Assembly: GCA_037176885.1 (NCBI GenBank)
Contig: JAWWNJ010000036.1
Span: 806,001 to 870,000, forward strand
DNA length: 64,000 nt
Source of the DNA: Favolaschia claudopus
Lineage: Eukaryota > Basidiomycota > Agaricomycetes > Agaricales > Mycenaceae
Reading direction: 5' to 3'
Of the stretch, positions 10,863 to 22,936 are shown one piece after another. Positions within the stretch are counted from its first letter, which is position 1; every line of letters begins with the position of its first letter. The position numbers and the translations under genes are program-made. Below the pieces are notes generated by a model. The model saw only the letters and a list, made by a program, of their open reading frames with translations, was not told the DNA's origin and ran no database searches.

Positions 10863-13371
10863 ATGTCCGATAAACCACCCCCCGCAGCGGCGACGGGGCC
10901 AAAGCACGATACTTCCGACTTATCCTATGCCTCTGTAATGCTGTTCTGGCGAATTGTCACCGGAATCTTCTTTCGCGAGATCAGGACAAGAGGTTCCTTC
11001 AATATTCCTAAAGACGGGCCCATTATATTCGTAGGAGCACCCCATAACAATCAGGTATGTCGTCGAGGTCGCTCGGGTGCATTCAAATGCTCATTTGCTA
11101 GTTCTTGGACATGCTGTTGGGTCTGGAAGCATACAAGGAGTCGGGGAGACGTGTGCGATTTCTTGTCGCTGCATCCAGCATGCAGCGGGCATTCATTGGG
11201 TTTTGGGCGCGCTTAATCAACAGCAGTGCGTCATTTGTACTTGCCTCGTTTTCGACCTCATTTTTCTTTAGTCCCCGTTGCGCGTGCGGCCGACTCGATC
11301 AAGCCCGGAACCGGTCGGATTCGCCTCGATACTAACGATTCTTGTCTCGTCATCGGCGAAGGCACTCGTTTCCTGACGGAGTTCAAGCCTCGCATGCAAA
11401 TCATGCTTCCGAAATCGCTCAACAGCGTAGCTGCCGAAGTTGCTGAAGTCATTTCGGATACGGAACTCAAAATCAAGAAAGAGTTTGGTACCGACAGCGG
11501 CAAAATCACGGACCAAGTCAGAGAGGCAACCGAGTCGCAAGGGCTCGAGTTCCGGAAGCTTCCGTTCATCGACCAGCAAGATATGTACCGGAATGTTTAC
11601 GATGCGCTTAAGCAAGGCGGGAGCATTGGCATCTTCCCTGAAGGTTTGTCGAGTGCTAGATTCTCTATTTTATTTATCTTACGCTCAACAGGCGGCAGTC
11701 ACGATCGCACGGACCTTCTTCCGTTGAAAGCCGGTGTATCTATCATGGCTTTAGGCGCCATGGCCAATGACCCCAAGCTAAGAGTCAGAGTCGTACCCGT
11801 CGGCCTCTCCTATTTCCACGCCCACAAGTTTCGCTCTCGTGCCGTCGTCGAATTCGGTCGCGCCCTCGACGTCCCCCCAGAACTCGTCGAAATGTTCAAG
11901 CAGGGTGGTCCACAAAAACGCGAAGCTGTTTCGAAGTTTCTGGATCTTATCTTCAACGCTTTGAAAACTGTCACCGTACGCGCTCCAGACTACGACACAT
12001 TGATGGTATGCAGTATATTCAATAATTCGACAAAGCATAATAGCTGAATTCGACCGTAGCTTATTCAGGCTGCCCGCCGACTATACAAAACACCTGGCCA
12101 ACATTTGACTCTAGGGCAAGTGGTCGAGCTGAACAGGCGGTTGTTGGAAGGGTACGAACATTTCAAAGACGAGCCTCAAGTCCAGAACCTTCGCAAAGAA
12201 GTCTTGAAATACAACCGGCTTGTTCGTGATATGGGTCTGCGAGATCATCAGGTTCCGTCGCACGTTCCTGAAGGTTGCCGTTCATGACTGACATCTTATT
12301 CATAGGTTCCTCGAGCAGAGCGGGCGGGTTGGAAAACGCTGGCATTGTTGACATATCGAGTTGGACTGCTGGCTGTTTGGTCCATATTTGCCCTGCCAGG
12401 TGTTGTGTTGAACGGGCCGATATTCATCCTTGCGTCGATTATATCTCGGAGGAAAGCGAAAGGTAAACATTGCAAGTCGGTTTCAATGTTCAATTAGTAC
12501 TGACTATGTTTCTGCAGAGGCCCTCGCTGCATCCCGAGTGAAGATTGCCGCCCGCGACGTGTTGGCGACGTGGAAGGTGATCATTTCCGTCGGCGTTGCG
12601 CCGGTCCTATATCTACTCTACGCCATCATTGGTACACTTCTCGCCATCCGCGCTAACGCGCCCATGAAATGGCGGCTGATTACGCCTGTGATGGTTCTGT
12701 TCGGCGTCCCAGCTATGAGTTACGCCGCCTTGAAGTTTGGCGAAGCGGGTATGGATGTGTTGAAGTATTCGATTTACCTTATCATCCTGTCGAAAAGAGT
12801 TGATTGATCGAACTTTCAGATCCCTTCCTCCGCTAATCGCTGCTCTTATCCCTGGCCACCAAAAATCATTGGATAAGCTCAAAGCCATGCGTCTCAAACT
12901 GTCCAATGAGGTGTCCGACCTCATTAACCACTTCGGTCCGGCGCTGTACCCCGATTTCAACGAGGTTCGTATTTTTGTTCGATTTCTATCCCATGGTTTT
13001 CTGATCTGTTGCCCCTGTAGTGGCGCATCCTCGTTCCATCAGCTAGCGTTCCACCATCAAGCGGAACCCCAGGGCTATGGCGGAGGAAGAGCGGTACCGG
13101 TGCAGTCGACGCGCAGGGTCTCGGTCTCACGCATCCAATGACCTGGCTTGACGAGCGCATCTTCGGCTTCCGCGCCGCTGCGACTGCGCCAAATTCAGAC
13201 GACGAAGATTCCGGCGACTACGATAATGTTATTGGGTTCATTCCGGGGTTGAGCAGTTTGTTGCAGCCGCTTGCTGGTTCGACGTCCAGGAGTCGAAATA
13301 GCAGTTATGCGGATTTGCAGAGGCTGAGGATGAGCGGACACGGACATGAGGGGTCGCATGAAAAACATTGA
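10863..13371 (+). CDS. Glycerol-3-phosphate/DHAP sn-1 acyltransferase (SCT1/GPT2 type)
   Basis: Transfers an acyl chain to glycerol-3-phosphate, the first step of glycerolipid synthesis, in the ER membrane. Exon 1 (10863-11054) ends FVGAPHNNQ. Exon 2 starts at 11102 with FLD, so the block I His/Asp motif is rebuilt across the intron. Later exons give the FLVAASSMQR segment and a 260-aa loop. Then come FPEG plus GGSHDRTDLLPLKAG (acyltransferase block III) and VRVVPVGLSYFHAHKFRSRA. The C-terminal half carries at least four hydrophobic helices (for example VIISVGVAPVLYLLYAIIG, LITPVMVLFGVPAMSYAAL). The tail is Ser-rich and ends GHEGSHEKH at 13371. There are about nine exons. Expected length is 700-750 aa, as for fungal GPATs. 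It is a housekeeping gene, apparently intact. Choosing between G3P and dihydroxyacetone-phosphate as the preferred substrate is not possible by eye. Confidence 0.9.
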
Positions 13372-16300
13372 ATGTAAGGCTTACCAAGGTTTACTACTGA
13401 CTGGCATATATACGTATTTTACTTTACTTACTTTACTGACGGGTTTATTCTGTTGGTTTTTATCTGGTACTCAAAAACGCTTACATACGGAACTGTGTTA
13501 TGTATCGATCTCTGTGTTTCATAGATTCTGCTCGCTCACTCCAACCGTAACATTTTCAGATCGGGCGACATTCTCGCAATTCGAAACGGCTTGTGGAAAA
13601 AATTATTTGTCAAAAAATCTCGAGGCGGCTGTAAAATCCGAGATCAGTATGTACCCGGTGCGTAGCGAATTTCTTTCAGATTCTATCGAGCATATGATTG
13701 AAAACTGGCGCGTTGTATTGGTCAATCACCGTAGCATCATCTCATTTACAGATTTCCAAGCTCCTGCCTCCCAGTCATCCCAATTCAAAATGCCCTCCGG
13801 GCCGCCCTGGTACCATATTTTCAAACGACTAAAGTTCCAATTTTTACACCGTCTACAGCTGAACAGCTCACCAAGATCAAGTTCTATGACATTTACATAA
13901 AACATGACTCGGACACGGTGACTATACAAGGTGAAGGATGAGTGAAACCAAACAACCCCGACTTAATAGATTGACTTTGAGTGCTATGCCGTCAAGGTCA
14001 AGTACATTAACTGAGCAGGAAAAATTGTTCAAGGAGAGAGCTTGAATATTGCAGACAGGTCACAGGCGCCGCCTTTAGATGTGTTCATCGAAGATCTGAA
14101 ATCCCATGAGGAAGATTTATGGGTGATTATCTATAATCAGCGAACACGGCTACATTCAAGTTTTGGCTTATGCGGAGGGGGTAGAGAGAGATTATCTATA
14201 CAGGCATGGGTTCGAGCCTTCGGCACCTTACTGTAATGGACTCGATTTGTTGAAACCTGATATTCTAGAAATTTGACTGAGTCAAGAGTCAAAACCGAGT
14301 TGTGAAGCAATGAAGGGGCCATATTCATAGCGGACGTGATTGACGCACCAGCGTAGCGGACAAATAATCTTGGAATTTATCTGAATTTTCGGCCGAGTTG
14401 TTCGAAACGCGACTTTCAGACCTGGCAAAAGAACGCGACGCGACGCGTCAGTCATGTGATGTGTTACAGAGTGACATGTAACACATCGCTCCTTTCCCTC
14501 TTCCTTCATCTTCTGGCCTATCCCGCGCCTTCCTGTATCACTATGCGGCCGACATTGATACAGGACAACTCCCAAGGGTTATTGACATGTCATATGCTGC
14601 CAAAATGCTGGTTGATGCCCAAATTTCGGCTTCTGAGGCCGATTACATCTGCGAGTATTGGCAACAATCGCCGTTCGACGCGTTCGATTGCCTTATGCGG
14701 GTGCTGTGACCACTATACAGCCTCTCTCGTGTTCCCTAAGCTTGCCAGCTACTGCCTCCCGCCTTTCTTTGACTCGCACGAGGGACATGGTATGACCGTG
14801 ACACGGTGAGCCCTTCCTCAGAGCTTCTCACAAAGAATGTCGATGCCTAACGCGAATTCAAAGAAAGATCACTCTCGGAGTGCTCAATATTGCTGCACTT
14901 CTCGTTCTCACTTTTCTTACCTGTGTCTGCGTCTGTTCCCCCATTGTTTGCACCTCCTCCTCAACCCTGATTCACGCGCACCTCACCCTCTCGACCCTCT
15001 TCTTCTACATTCAAAACTCAGAGGAACTCAGCTTCAAATGCCTCGACTCTCTCCTTCACACTCCGCCTTGTTTGATCCTTTCCGTGCATCTCACACCCTT
15101 CACACCCCGCCACCACCTCAGGCCCCAATCAACACCACCTGAAACCTTATATACCAACCACAGGTACGTATTTCTTATTCTATTCCCTTCATTTTATCGC
15201 TTTCATTCACCTCTCTCCAGCTTAATCTGCCCACCATACGGCTCGGCGCTGACACCATGTCTCCCCTCCTCTTTCTCTCCTCCCCTTCTTCCTCAGTCAA
15301 TTCAAGCCGCACACTCGCCAACCCACACCTCCACAACACGATTTTCCGGTGGTTCAGAGATCAGCTCAGATGCGGACTGCTCATTCAATTGTTGTTATGT
15401 TCTTACTGGTTGGCGCAATCACTCCATAGATTCCGGCTGACTCGAAGGAAGAAAAATGGCGGAAATCGTATCGGGCTCAGCACTGCGTCAAGGCGCGCGC
15501 GCTCTGCAGCGCCTTCCCATCACATTGAGCCTTTGTCCCCTTTGGTGTGTAAGAATTAGTCCAACACGAAGTTCCTACGTTGACGCAGTACTGATTTCTG
15601 GCAGCATTTCCCTCTCAAGGTTTGATTTGGCGTCCGTGTCTCGGAAGCTAATTGCTAAGTTTCTCGTTTATCTTATTTTGCAACGCAGTTAAGCATTACT
15701 TCAGTTCGTCACTGTTGAGACAATTACAGCGTCAACGCCTCCCTCCTGTCACCACCCGCCACACTTCCACCATCAAGATAATGGAGACTTGTGTTTGCAC
15801 GTCAGATCTGCTAAGTAAGAATTCTCTTCCACCCAGTCACCGACAGGCTTCTAATGTATCTCGATTCACGATTAGCGACCTACATTTTATTGGTTTCGGA
15901 TAGTGCTATTCGCGGCTGGCTTGATGAATTGCTGATTATTCTGAGTTGGAAATTGTGGACTCTGAGATGCACTGCGACATATAAAATTATGAGTAGTATT
16001 CTGACGACGTGCAATGGTGAGTGCTTCATTGTTCCTCAAGCTTTCCTGTGTATCGTAATACTGTATTTGGGTAGTGAAATTTTGCGCTCGAGAACTCTGA
16101 ATACAATTCACAACACAATTGAGAAAGGGTGGTAGATAGGCCAAAGATAGGTGGAGAATGTAGGGGGTGTCGACAAGAGGAGGGTTGACAGAGGACGGAG
16201 GCACCTCATCGAGGGTTTCAATGTGGGGAGGCATGAAGGTCGAAGACAAGGTGAAAGTTCTGGAATGTTCGAAAATGCACAGCATAACGTGAAACACCGC

Positions 16301-16377
16301 AGCGTGCGACAATGTTAAGTAATCCATGATCTGGACACCATTTTGCCATCACTAACTCGGTTTGGAGACCTGGATAC
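13372..16377. other. Gene-poor 3-kb interval
   Basis: No gene could be supported. The strand between about 14850 and 15330 is strongly pyrimidine-rich, like a fungal promoter or 5' leader. A short open frame at 15456 (MAEIVSGSALRQG) just after it could be the first exon of a small gene, but I found no convincing continuation. Other open frames are short and low in complexity. A perfect inverted repeat lies at 14458-14487. Confidence 0.4.
14458..14487. repeat. Perfect 11-bp inverted repeat
   Basis: The arm GATGTGTTACA (14458-14468) is matched exactly by its reverse complement at 14477-14487, with an 8-nt spacer. It lies in otherwise featureless DNA, just before the pyrimidine-rich tract. It could be a binding site for a dimeric regulator, a terminator hairpin or a chance palindrome. 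Confidence 0.7.
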
Positions 16378-17087
16378 CTACCGGTACCAGGAACACAAAC
16401 TCAATAAAGTGGTGTCTCGTCCCAAGCAGTTGGGTTTGCGGTCCTCGGACCGAACACCTATGCTCTTCCCTTCTGTCTTCCCAACAAGCAAGACTCTATC
16501 CCACCTTAACACGCCTTCTTTGCGGAACCCAAGCCGTTCTGCAGCGCGTATGCTTCGACTGTTCAGAGAGTTCGCTTTCCAAGCAACGCGGCGTAAACCG
16601 AGACCACCTGCGGACGGGCTATCCAATGTCCAGTGCAGGAGCAACCCTACAGCGTTGGTGGTGATATGTGTCCGTTGAAAGGCAGGCAGAGTGATAACAA
16701 ACCCGATCTCAGTGCTGAGATTTACGGGGGAAGTGTCGAGGAGGCCGATCGTCCCGGCGAATTGTGGAGGGCCGGAGGTTGAGGTGTCGAAGACGGCGAA
16801 AAGGATCTGAGCTGGATCGGGCAAGATCCGATGCTCCACAAAAGTCGAGACAAAATCGTCTGCTGAAGAAAATGGGCCGAACGGCATATAATCGAACAGT
16901 TCTGGGTGATTTCCTGCGATGGCGAAGAATGAATCGGCGTGTTTTTCTGGCTGGAAACAAGGGCTTTAGCGTGGCACACTGGCATTCTCGTAGGGTGAAT
17001 TCAACGGACCACGAATGGGACGAGTTTCACTCGTTCATTCTGAAGCTTGTCGATGGACACAGGAAAGTGAAAGTTTACTTCAGCCAT
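16378..17087 (-). CDS. GNAT-family N-acetyltransferase (RimJ/RimL-like)
   Basis: An acetyl-CoA-dependent acyltransferase of unknown substrate. Exon 1 (17087-17013) encodes 25 residues ending NERVKLVPF. Exon 2 (16950-16378) continues PEKHADSFFAIAG and LFDYMPFGPF. The two join in phase to give 215 aa, normal for the family. The fold is visible: a beta strand (FAGTIGLLD), the EIGFVI strand, the acetyl-CoA loop region at FQRTHITTNAVGLLL, and the late LGLRRVAWKAN/NSRSIRAAERLGFRKEGVLR block that is diagnostic of RimJ/RimL-type GNATs. The C-terminal segment (RKPNCLGRDTTLLSLC) also matches fungal members. The last residues (SWYR) may be wrong: GTAGGT right at the stop is a good donor, so one more small exon is possible. 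The gene is divergent from the carboxypeptidase. Confidence 0.85.
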
Positions 17088-17897
17088 CCACTGTGGTTTA
17101 GGCAAGCTTTAGGTGCACAATAGGTGCAGGTGGAAACCCGGTGGAAAACCTTGAAAAACACAGACGGGGAATCGGGATGATGGAGGAGCCAGTCAAGTAA
17201 TGGCCCATGTGACCCGTGCCATCGGCCCGCCATGGACATCAGAAGGTTGGAAAATATAGACCAAAATTTTGAAGCCGCCTCGCCGTATACGGCGAGTACA
17301 GAACTTCTTCATTTGTGTTCGCTGGCCATCGAATTTAGGAAGCTGGATTCTTGAACCAAAAGCAGCGTACAGTATGTGTGTCAATCGAATTTAAACGCAG
17401 CACTATGAGGATCAATTCCGATACAGTGCAAATTGTGTGGAATTCGAATGGATATTTCCTCAGAAATTATAAATTGAATCACCAATTAACAATCAAGGTT
17501 GACGCAAAGTCGCAACTCAACCAGTTGATTTTTGAACCACAAAATTCAACATTGTCACGTGGATGTTGAATCAATTGCATCATCACGACATGTTGTCGTT
17601 GCACTTTCTCCGTTCTTCCATGTGGACCACCGAGCTTATCTTGCTTCCTCCGCATGGCCACTGTCGTTCAGCATCTCGATTGAAGGTACTTTGCTTTGCT
17701 GGCAGCCCATTGCATAGGTTACCCATGCGAATCTATCAGTACGTTTCTCCCAGAGGAGACGCAAATCCACCGTGTCTTGACCGTGTCCTAAAATTAGCGT
17801 ACCATGGGCGTCCATGGCTAGTACTTAAAATAGGGAACGGGCATATGAGCCTCTTTGTCGAACCCCCCTACCAGCCGCCCACCTTCGACTTTGAAGA
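17088..17897. promoter_or_regulatory. Divergent promoter region (GNAT / carboxypeptidase)
   Basis: 810 bp between divergent starts, AT-rich in the middle (17380-17530). An AT-rich TTAAAATA at about 17825 sits some 70 bp before the carboxypeptidase ATG and is a TATA-like candidate. No gene was seen. Confidence 0.4.
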
Positions 17898-19800
17898 ATG
17901 CATTTCTTCGCCTCCCTCCTAGCCGGTGCTGTTCTCGCCCGTGCTACGGTGGTTCCCTCTTCGGAAAGCAATGGACCGGCCATCCACAAATTCGCATCGG
18001 CCATCACCGACGGCGGTGCGTTTCCGCAGTCGCTCCACTGTCTTTCTTTCCTGACCGAAACTTAGCCTTGCGCTATGTGAATAATTCCGGAATTTGTGAA
18101 ACGACGTCAGGTGTACACACCATGAGTGGATACGTCGACACCTCGTCGACTGTCCATACAGTGATCCCTTTTTCTTCTTTGTCGAATATTATTCATTGGT
18201 GATTTTCTCTCAGTGGTTCTGGTTTTTTGCCGCTCGTAACGCACCAGAAACTGCGCCATTCACGCTGTGGTGAGCCTCATCAGTAGTTTCCACCTCTGAG
18301 AATGCCGCTATAAATATTTGAACAGGCTCAACGGTGGTCCCGGATGTTCGTCTATGATTGGTCTATTCCAAGGTGAGCCTTTCGGGTATTTCTCTGGTCT
18401 GGGATTGAAATTCAACCAGAGAACGGCCCATGTACGGTCAACTCTGATCAAAGGACGACGACGCTTAACCCGAATAGCTGGAACACCGTCAGCAATAGTT
18501 CGTTTCCTCTTTCACACTCTCCTCACCCTTTCATTGACATGATCTCTTCCAGTGCTCTATATCGATCAACCGACTGGCACAGGTCTGTTGTGATTCGTTC
18601 TGCGTGGTACAGCAGACATTGATTCTATATGCTAGGCTTCTCCTACGGCACCGATACCATCGACAGCACATATGCTGCTGCGCCGGCAATATGGCAAGTG
18701 CTGCAGACCCTTCTCTCGAGCCCCGAAATCTCCGCATACCAGTCCCGAGAGTTCATCCTGGCGACGGAGAGCTACGGAGGGCATTATGGACCGGAGTTCG
18801 CAGAATACTTCGAGATCCAGAATCACCTTATCGCAGCGGGAAAACTAAAGGGTGTTCAAATTAATTTGGGAGCATTGATGATCAACAAGTGCGCAACTCG
18901 ACTATGTTTATTAAATGATGATAATAATTTGAACACAGCGGCTGGATAGACCCGCTCATTCAGAATAAGGCATATATCACCTTCGCTCAGAATGCGCCTG
19001 GATATGGTCCTCTTGTTAGCGCATCGACTGTTCAGCGCATGAATAACACCTATTTCGAATCGAACGGCTGCCTGGCTCAACAACAAGCTTGCTACAACGC
19101 CGGAAATTCAAGCTCGTCAAGTAGTATTTGTTCCAAAGCAGATAACTTCTGTGTAAGGGCTGTCTTCCTGTTTGTAGTAAATTTCAGCTGACCTAAATAT
19201 GATCTCAGGGTTCCCTGTTCTCCGCCGCCGTTGGTAATCGCGACCCATATGACTTGCGTCAGGACTCTTCCGAAGCTTTCCCTCCAGAGTACTATGTCAA
19301 CTATCTCGGGCTCTCTTCAGTTACCACGGCTATCGGCGCCACGTCATCGAAATACTCGGAGTGCCCCGACGCCCCGTACGAGCTATTCGCTCGCACAGGC
19401 GACGATGCCCGCACACTTCTCCCTCAGCTCGGCGACGTTGTCGACTCCGGCATCCGAGTACTCGTCTGGGCCGGAGACACCGACATTATCTGTAACTGGG
19501 TTGGAAACCAGGCCGCTGTTCTCGCTATGCAGTGGTCCGGTAAGGCAGAGCTTAACGCGACACCTCTCACGAATATCACGCTGTCGGGCAAGACCATTGC
19601 CGCTGTGCAAAATGTAAACAACTTCTCGTTCGCGCGGGTATATGCGGCGGGACACGAAGTGGTCAGTAAACTCTGGCGATTTTATACTTGTATGCGAGTG
19701 TTCGCTAATCTGGTCCTGGTTTCAGCCCGCATTCCAACCTGAGGCGGCACTGGCAATCTTCAAACAAATCATTGCGGGGCAGCCGTTACATTCAGTCTGA
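17898..19800 (+). CDS. Secreted serine carboxypeptidase (peptidase family S10)
   Basis: Removes C-terminal residues from peptides; either exported or vacuolar. The start at 17898 gives a signal peptide (MHFFASLLAGAVLARA). Spliced exons then give ICETTSGVHTMSGYVD, FWFFAARNAPETAPFTLW and the substrate-binding LNGGPGCSSMIG. Next are ENGPC, VLYIDQPTGTGFSY, and the nucleophile in ATESYGGHYGPEFA. The catalytic Asp is in VLVWAGDTDIICNW and the His in VYAAGHEV followed by PAFQPEAAL. All three catalytic residues are therefore present. Usually the nucleophile motif is GESYGG, so the Thr here is a small variation. Cys-rich SSSSSICSKADNFC and several N-x-S/T sites fit a secreted glycoprotein. It ends LHSV with TGA at 19798-19800. 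There are about nine exons and an estimated 470-490 aa. Borders of the small exons between 18000 and 18600 are approximate. Confidence 0.9.
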
Positions 19801-20476
19801 GTTTAGCGAATAGTCGACATCATATCTACCCAAAATTATGGGCAACTCTTTTCTCGTAGCTGTCTGGCTGTATTCTGGATGTTAGTTTGGTATTGTTCAA
19901 GTTGTACGACGGTTAAACTTCAAAAACGGCTATGTAACCTCTGTTATGGAATTCATTGGGAATTCAACTGAGTTTTAATTGATCAACGGTTTCGCTTGTG
20001 AACCTGTGAGACGCGCATTGGAACGTGTCGCGTGCTATGATTCACAATTCTGTTGATTCATACTGGCGGAGGAACGCTCCAAGTTGGAAGAAAAGCCAGT
20101 GTTGAACGCAATTAGGATTTCGAATATTCCGTCAATCCGACGTTCCACGGTTTGATTTTTTTTGTGTTTGATGGATGTTGTGAGAATACGGGATGCGATA
20201 ACCCGCCACATCGGCCAGAACGTGTCACGATTTGAATACAATAAAACCACTCCTGGTCGGGCGTGGTGCAAGAAGCATATAGGTACATGTACATGCATAG
20301 GGTGTGTTCACATGCAAAGTTTTCGCCGGATACGAAAATTTCATTCGACAACAATACACATATACCGGACTGGTTCACACCCGCGATCAATGTAGAACGA
20401 GTTGGCATCCTAGAACCAATTCAAAATCATTGTCTAAGGCATATCAGAACTGGAAGCAACTAACAACCATTTAGCC
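19801..20476. other. Convergent intergenic region
   Basis: About 680 bp between two convergent genes, so it should hold two 3' ends. Nothing else was recognised. Confidence 0.4.
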
Positions 20477-21904
20477 CTACTTCGTCGTCCCGCTTGTAGG
20501 CAAACGTCGTTCTTGTCGTACAGTGACGTTCGGACAAGAGATATTGATCGCCTGAACAAGCCAAGTCGACACCAGCGGCCCCTTCGTCGACTGAAGCAAA
20601 TCGCCAGAGATGGCTACATCTTGCAGCCCGTTGAACATAGCAAGCCACGTTGGGAACGTAGCCTGCTCCGCCTCCCGCGTCCAAGCGGAGATCTCCAACT
20701 TGTGAAGAAAATCCAGGTCCTTCTCGGCTCTCGTTTTCCGGGCATCGAACTTTGCTTCCGCCCAGGGAAGTTCGATGCTTCGAATCTGCAGGGCAAGAGT
20801 ATGGACGGAGGTACGGGACGACAAGGCCCGCAAAGCGTCTCGGATATATGTAGCAACATTGGGTCGTTCGTCTGCGAACAGTTCTCTTCGGGACCCAATG
20901 CCGACGTGTTCCAAGAACGGGAAGCCGTTGGGAGCGTGTAATATGCGAGCCACGAGCCGTGCGCTCGCCGAGATGCGCTTGAGATGCGGCAATGCGGAGG
21001 CAGAAAAGGGTGGCCGAGTAGGATCGAAAAGATGGCCACCATCGCGTGATAGTTCGAGGTGCTCGATTTTATCGTGTTTGTCGAGGAAGGAAGAAAGGGT
21101 AGGGATGTCGAAGTCGATATGAACGAATAGTGTCCGCAAGTTGGGGAGATGTAGCTCCGACATCAGAAATTCCCACTCCGGGCGGGACATGATGTTTTCG
21201 TCGATGTTGAGATAAAATATGGACAGATGGTTGAGTATCAATAAGGCGCCGAGAGGCGCCGTAGAATCAGGAAATGAGTACAGGTATATGGTGGACAGAA
21301 CCCGACGAGCGGTTGCTGTCGCGACGCAGGACAATAATTTCCGCGTGAGTTTCATGCGGTCAACGGCAGGAACTGCGGGGACCGAAAAGCTTTTTGGCGT
21401 CTTCAATTTGCGCTTCAAGATATTCGGCAGTTTCGGGTAAACGGCCGTCACATTGAGGTGGTTGATGAGAATAATGGGCCGCGAATGGTTGCCTATGAGA
21501 GCGATCAAAGTGGATGGGAGGAGGTTCCATAGCCCGGTATACCTCTCCGAGGCGGATGACCGATCGGAGAAGGTGAAGGTGACAGTGGGGATCACGGGGA
21601 AACGGCTCGCCAGGTGCACCAGCGACTTCCATGGATGCAAATGATCAACGTCGCCATCCGTGAAGTCGAAGTCCAGACGGTGAATATTGGAAATGAGGGC
21701 TGGATGAGACGCGCATATGGATCGTATAGCGCGGGACCGGACCTTCATCAGCGACTGAGCTTGTACTTGCGTTTCCGACACTCCGTGTCGCGTGAGCAGC
21801 GTACGGAGAGCAAGTTGCTGAGATTCGGAGCTAACTTCGCATAATTTGATAAGTTCTGACTCGGCGAGCCAGTCCAGAATCAAGAATATGAGCTCCCGTG
21901 GCAT
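20477..21904 (-). CDS. F-box-like protein
   Basis: A single-exon protein of 475 aa. The N-terminus (MPRELIFLILDWLAESELIK) fits a degenerate F-box, the segment that docks Skp1 in SCF ubiquitin ligases. The remainder is leucine-rich in irregular repeats (for example LGALLILNHLSIFYLNI, LHLPNLRTLFVHIDFDIP, LPHLKRISASARLVARIL), as in the substrate-binding region of basidiomycete F-box proteins. I see no transmembrane segment or signal peptide. The frame is long and clean, so it is probably intact. The substrate is unknown. It is one of five F-box-like genes in this window, but it is not closely related to the duplicated pair. Confidence 0.75.
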   Translation of the reverse strand: MPRELIFLILDWLAESELIKLCEVSSESQQLALRTLLTRHGVSETQVQAQSLMKVRSRAIRSICASHPALISNIHRLDFDFTDGDVDHLHPWKSLVHLASRFPVIPTVTFTFSDRSSASERYTGLWNLLPSTLIALIGNHSRPIILINHLNVTAVYPKLPNILKRKLKTPKSFSVPAVPAVDRMKLTRKLLSCVATATARRVLSTIYLYSFPDSTAPLGALLILNHLSIFYLNIDENIMSRPEWEFLMSELHLPNLRTLFVHIDFDIPTLSSFLDKHDKIEHLELSRDGGHLFDPTRPPFSASALPHLKRISASARLVARILHAPNGFPFLEHVGIGSRRELFADERPNVATYIRDALRALSSRTSVHTLALQIRSIELPWAEAKFDARKTRAEKDLDFLHKLEISAWTREAEQATFPTWLAMFNGLQDVAISGDLLQSTKGPLVSTWLVQAINISCPNVTVRQERRLPTSGTTK

Positions 21905-22196
21905 TTCAAAGAGCGGAAAGCCTGCTGAGCTCCCTGTGAGATTGGAGCTTCTACCGCTGCTTTCATAGTCAAACGGGAAGGGAGATGCTGAGTCCTAAGG
22001 TAAAAACGTGAGTCTTATTCAGATATTTGCCTCAAACTGACCATGAAACGGGGTATATACCAGATTCCTAAGGTCCGTAGTGGTAAGTAGTTGGTGGGAG
22101 TAAGAGGAGGCCAGGTCGACACTATTTTTAGATCTTCTCATCATCGTCACCGACGCATAAGGAAGTGCGTGACTTCGAAACAACCATCATCTGGAT

Positions 22197-22712
22197 ATGA
22201 CAGCGTGGTTACAGGAAGAAATTGACTCAAGCGAGAAGCTATACCTTCTACACGGTCGACTCGAGCCACAGAAGGACAAACCCCCGACGCAAGTAACTCT
22301 TAAAATGCGGCACTATTTAACTATGGTTACGACTCAAAAGCATCGGGAAGCTTTGACTTCTCTGTTACTGTCTACCCATAGACTTGCTGTGGAAATCTTG
22401 CGATACGTGGATCATGCGCATCAACCTGTACCCAGATCGGAACGATTGTGTAGGTTTTGCAAATCAGAGGTTGAAACCCCCGAACATGCGCTTGTTTCGT
22501 GTACCTCCTCCGACACGCTACTGCAATTACGCGCCATTTTTCTGGGAAAACTCTTCCATGATGCACCCTACCTTCAAAATCTCATGGCTCAACTTTCAAA
22601 TACAGAATTTCTCAAAGCCGTGATTTTTTGCCGTCCTACGATCGGGCTGGTCGCTAAATTTGCGTATGATGTCCTCGAGTTATTTGACTCAGTCCCCGTG
22701 TTACGGCCTTGA
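22197..22712 (+). pseudogene. C-terminal fragment of a retrotransposon pol protein
   Basis: 171 residues from the first Met. No reverse transcriptase domain remains. The diagnostic element is a zinc-knuckle-like C-x2-C...H-x4-C segment (LCRFCKSEVETPEHALVSC) preceded by a basic, leucine-rich stretch (LTSLLLSTHRLAVEILRY), as at the C-terminus of fungal LINE proteins. The fragment cannot support transposition. It stops at TGA before the 3' tail region. Confidence 0.6.
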
Positions 22713-22907
22713 GCTTCTGAGGTCCCTCTTTCAACTAACTGCTCCTCTACTTCTTTCTTAGTTCTACAGCGGCGGGTTCAAGACTGCGGCCGTGAGCTCG
22801 GCTAAGATGTTGTGAAGGAGTCCAAGGACCGAAGTTTACATTAGTGCCTATGTAATCTCTGATACTCCTTGGGCCCGGCGTTCCTGAGCGGGACCGTGCC
22901 GTGTAAT

Positions 22908-22930
22908 CTACCTACCTACCTACCTACCTT
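22908..22930 (+). repeat. (CTAC)n microsatellite, probable retrotransposon tail
   Basis: More than five tandem copies of CTAC end the element. Its position directly after the 3' untranslated region suggests that it belongs to the element and is not an independent microsatellite. Confidence 0.8.
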
Positions 22931-22936
22931 CCTATT

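Larger units (their letters stand above)
22173..22936 (+). mobile_element. 5'-truncated non-LTR (LINE-type) retrotransposon, 3' end only
   Basis: The visible part is the C-terminal end of a pol-type protein, about 190 bp of 3' untranslated sequence, and a tetranucleotide tail. Non-LTR elements in fungi often end in short tandem repeats and are usually cut short at the 5' end by incomplete reverse transcription, which fits what is seen. The 5' boundary is uncertain; the frame is open from 22173. I could not find a target-site duplication by eye. Confidence 0.65.

Noticed and set aside
14195..14230. tRNA-like T-arm (GGTTCGAGCC)
   Set aside because: The flanking bases do not form the T-stem, and no acceptor or anticodon stem could be drawn.
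14880..15440. 186-aa open frame on the plus strand
   Set aside because: It lies in a pyrimidine-rich tract, so the residue bias comes from base composition. No domain or conserved neighbour.
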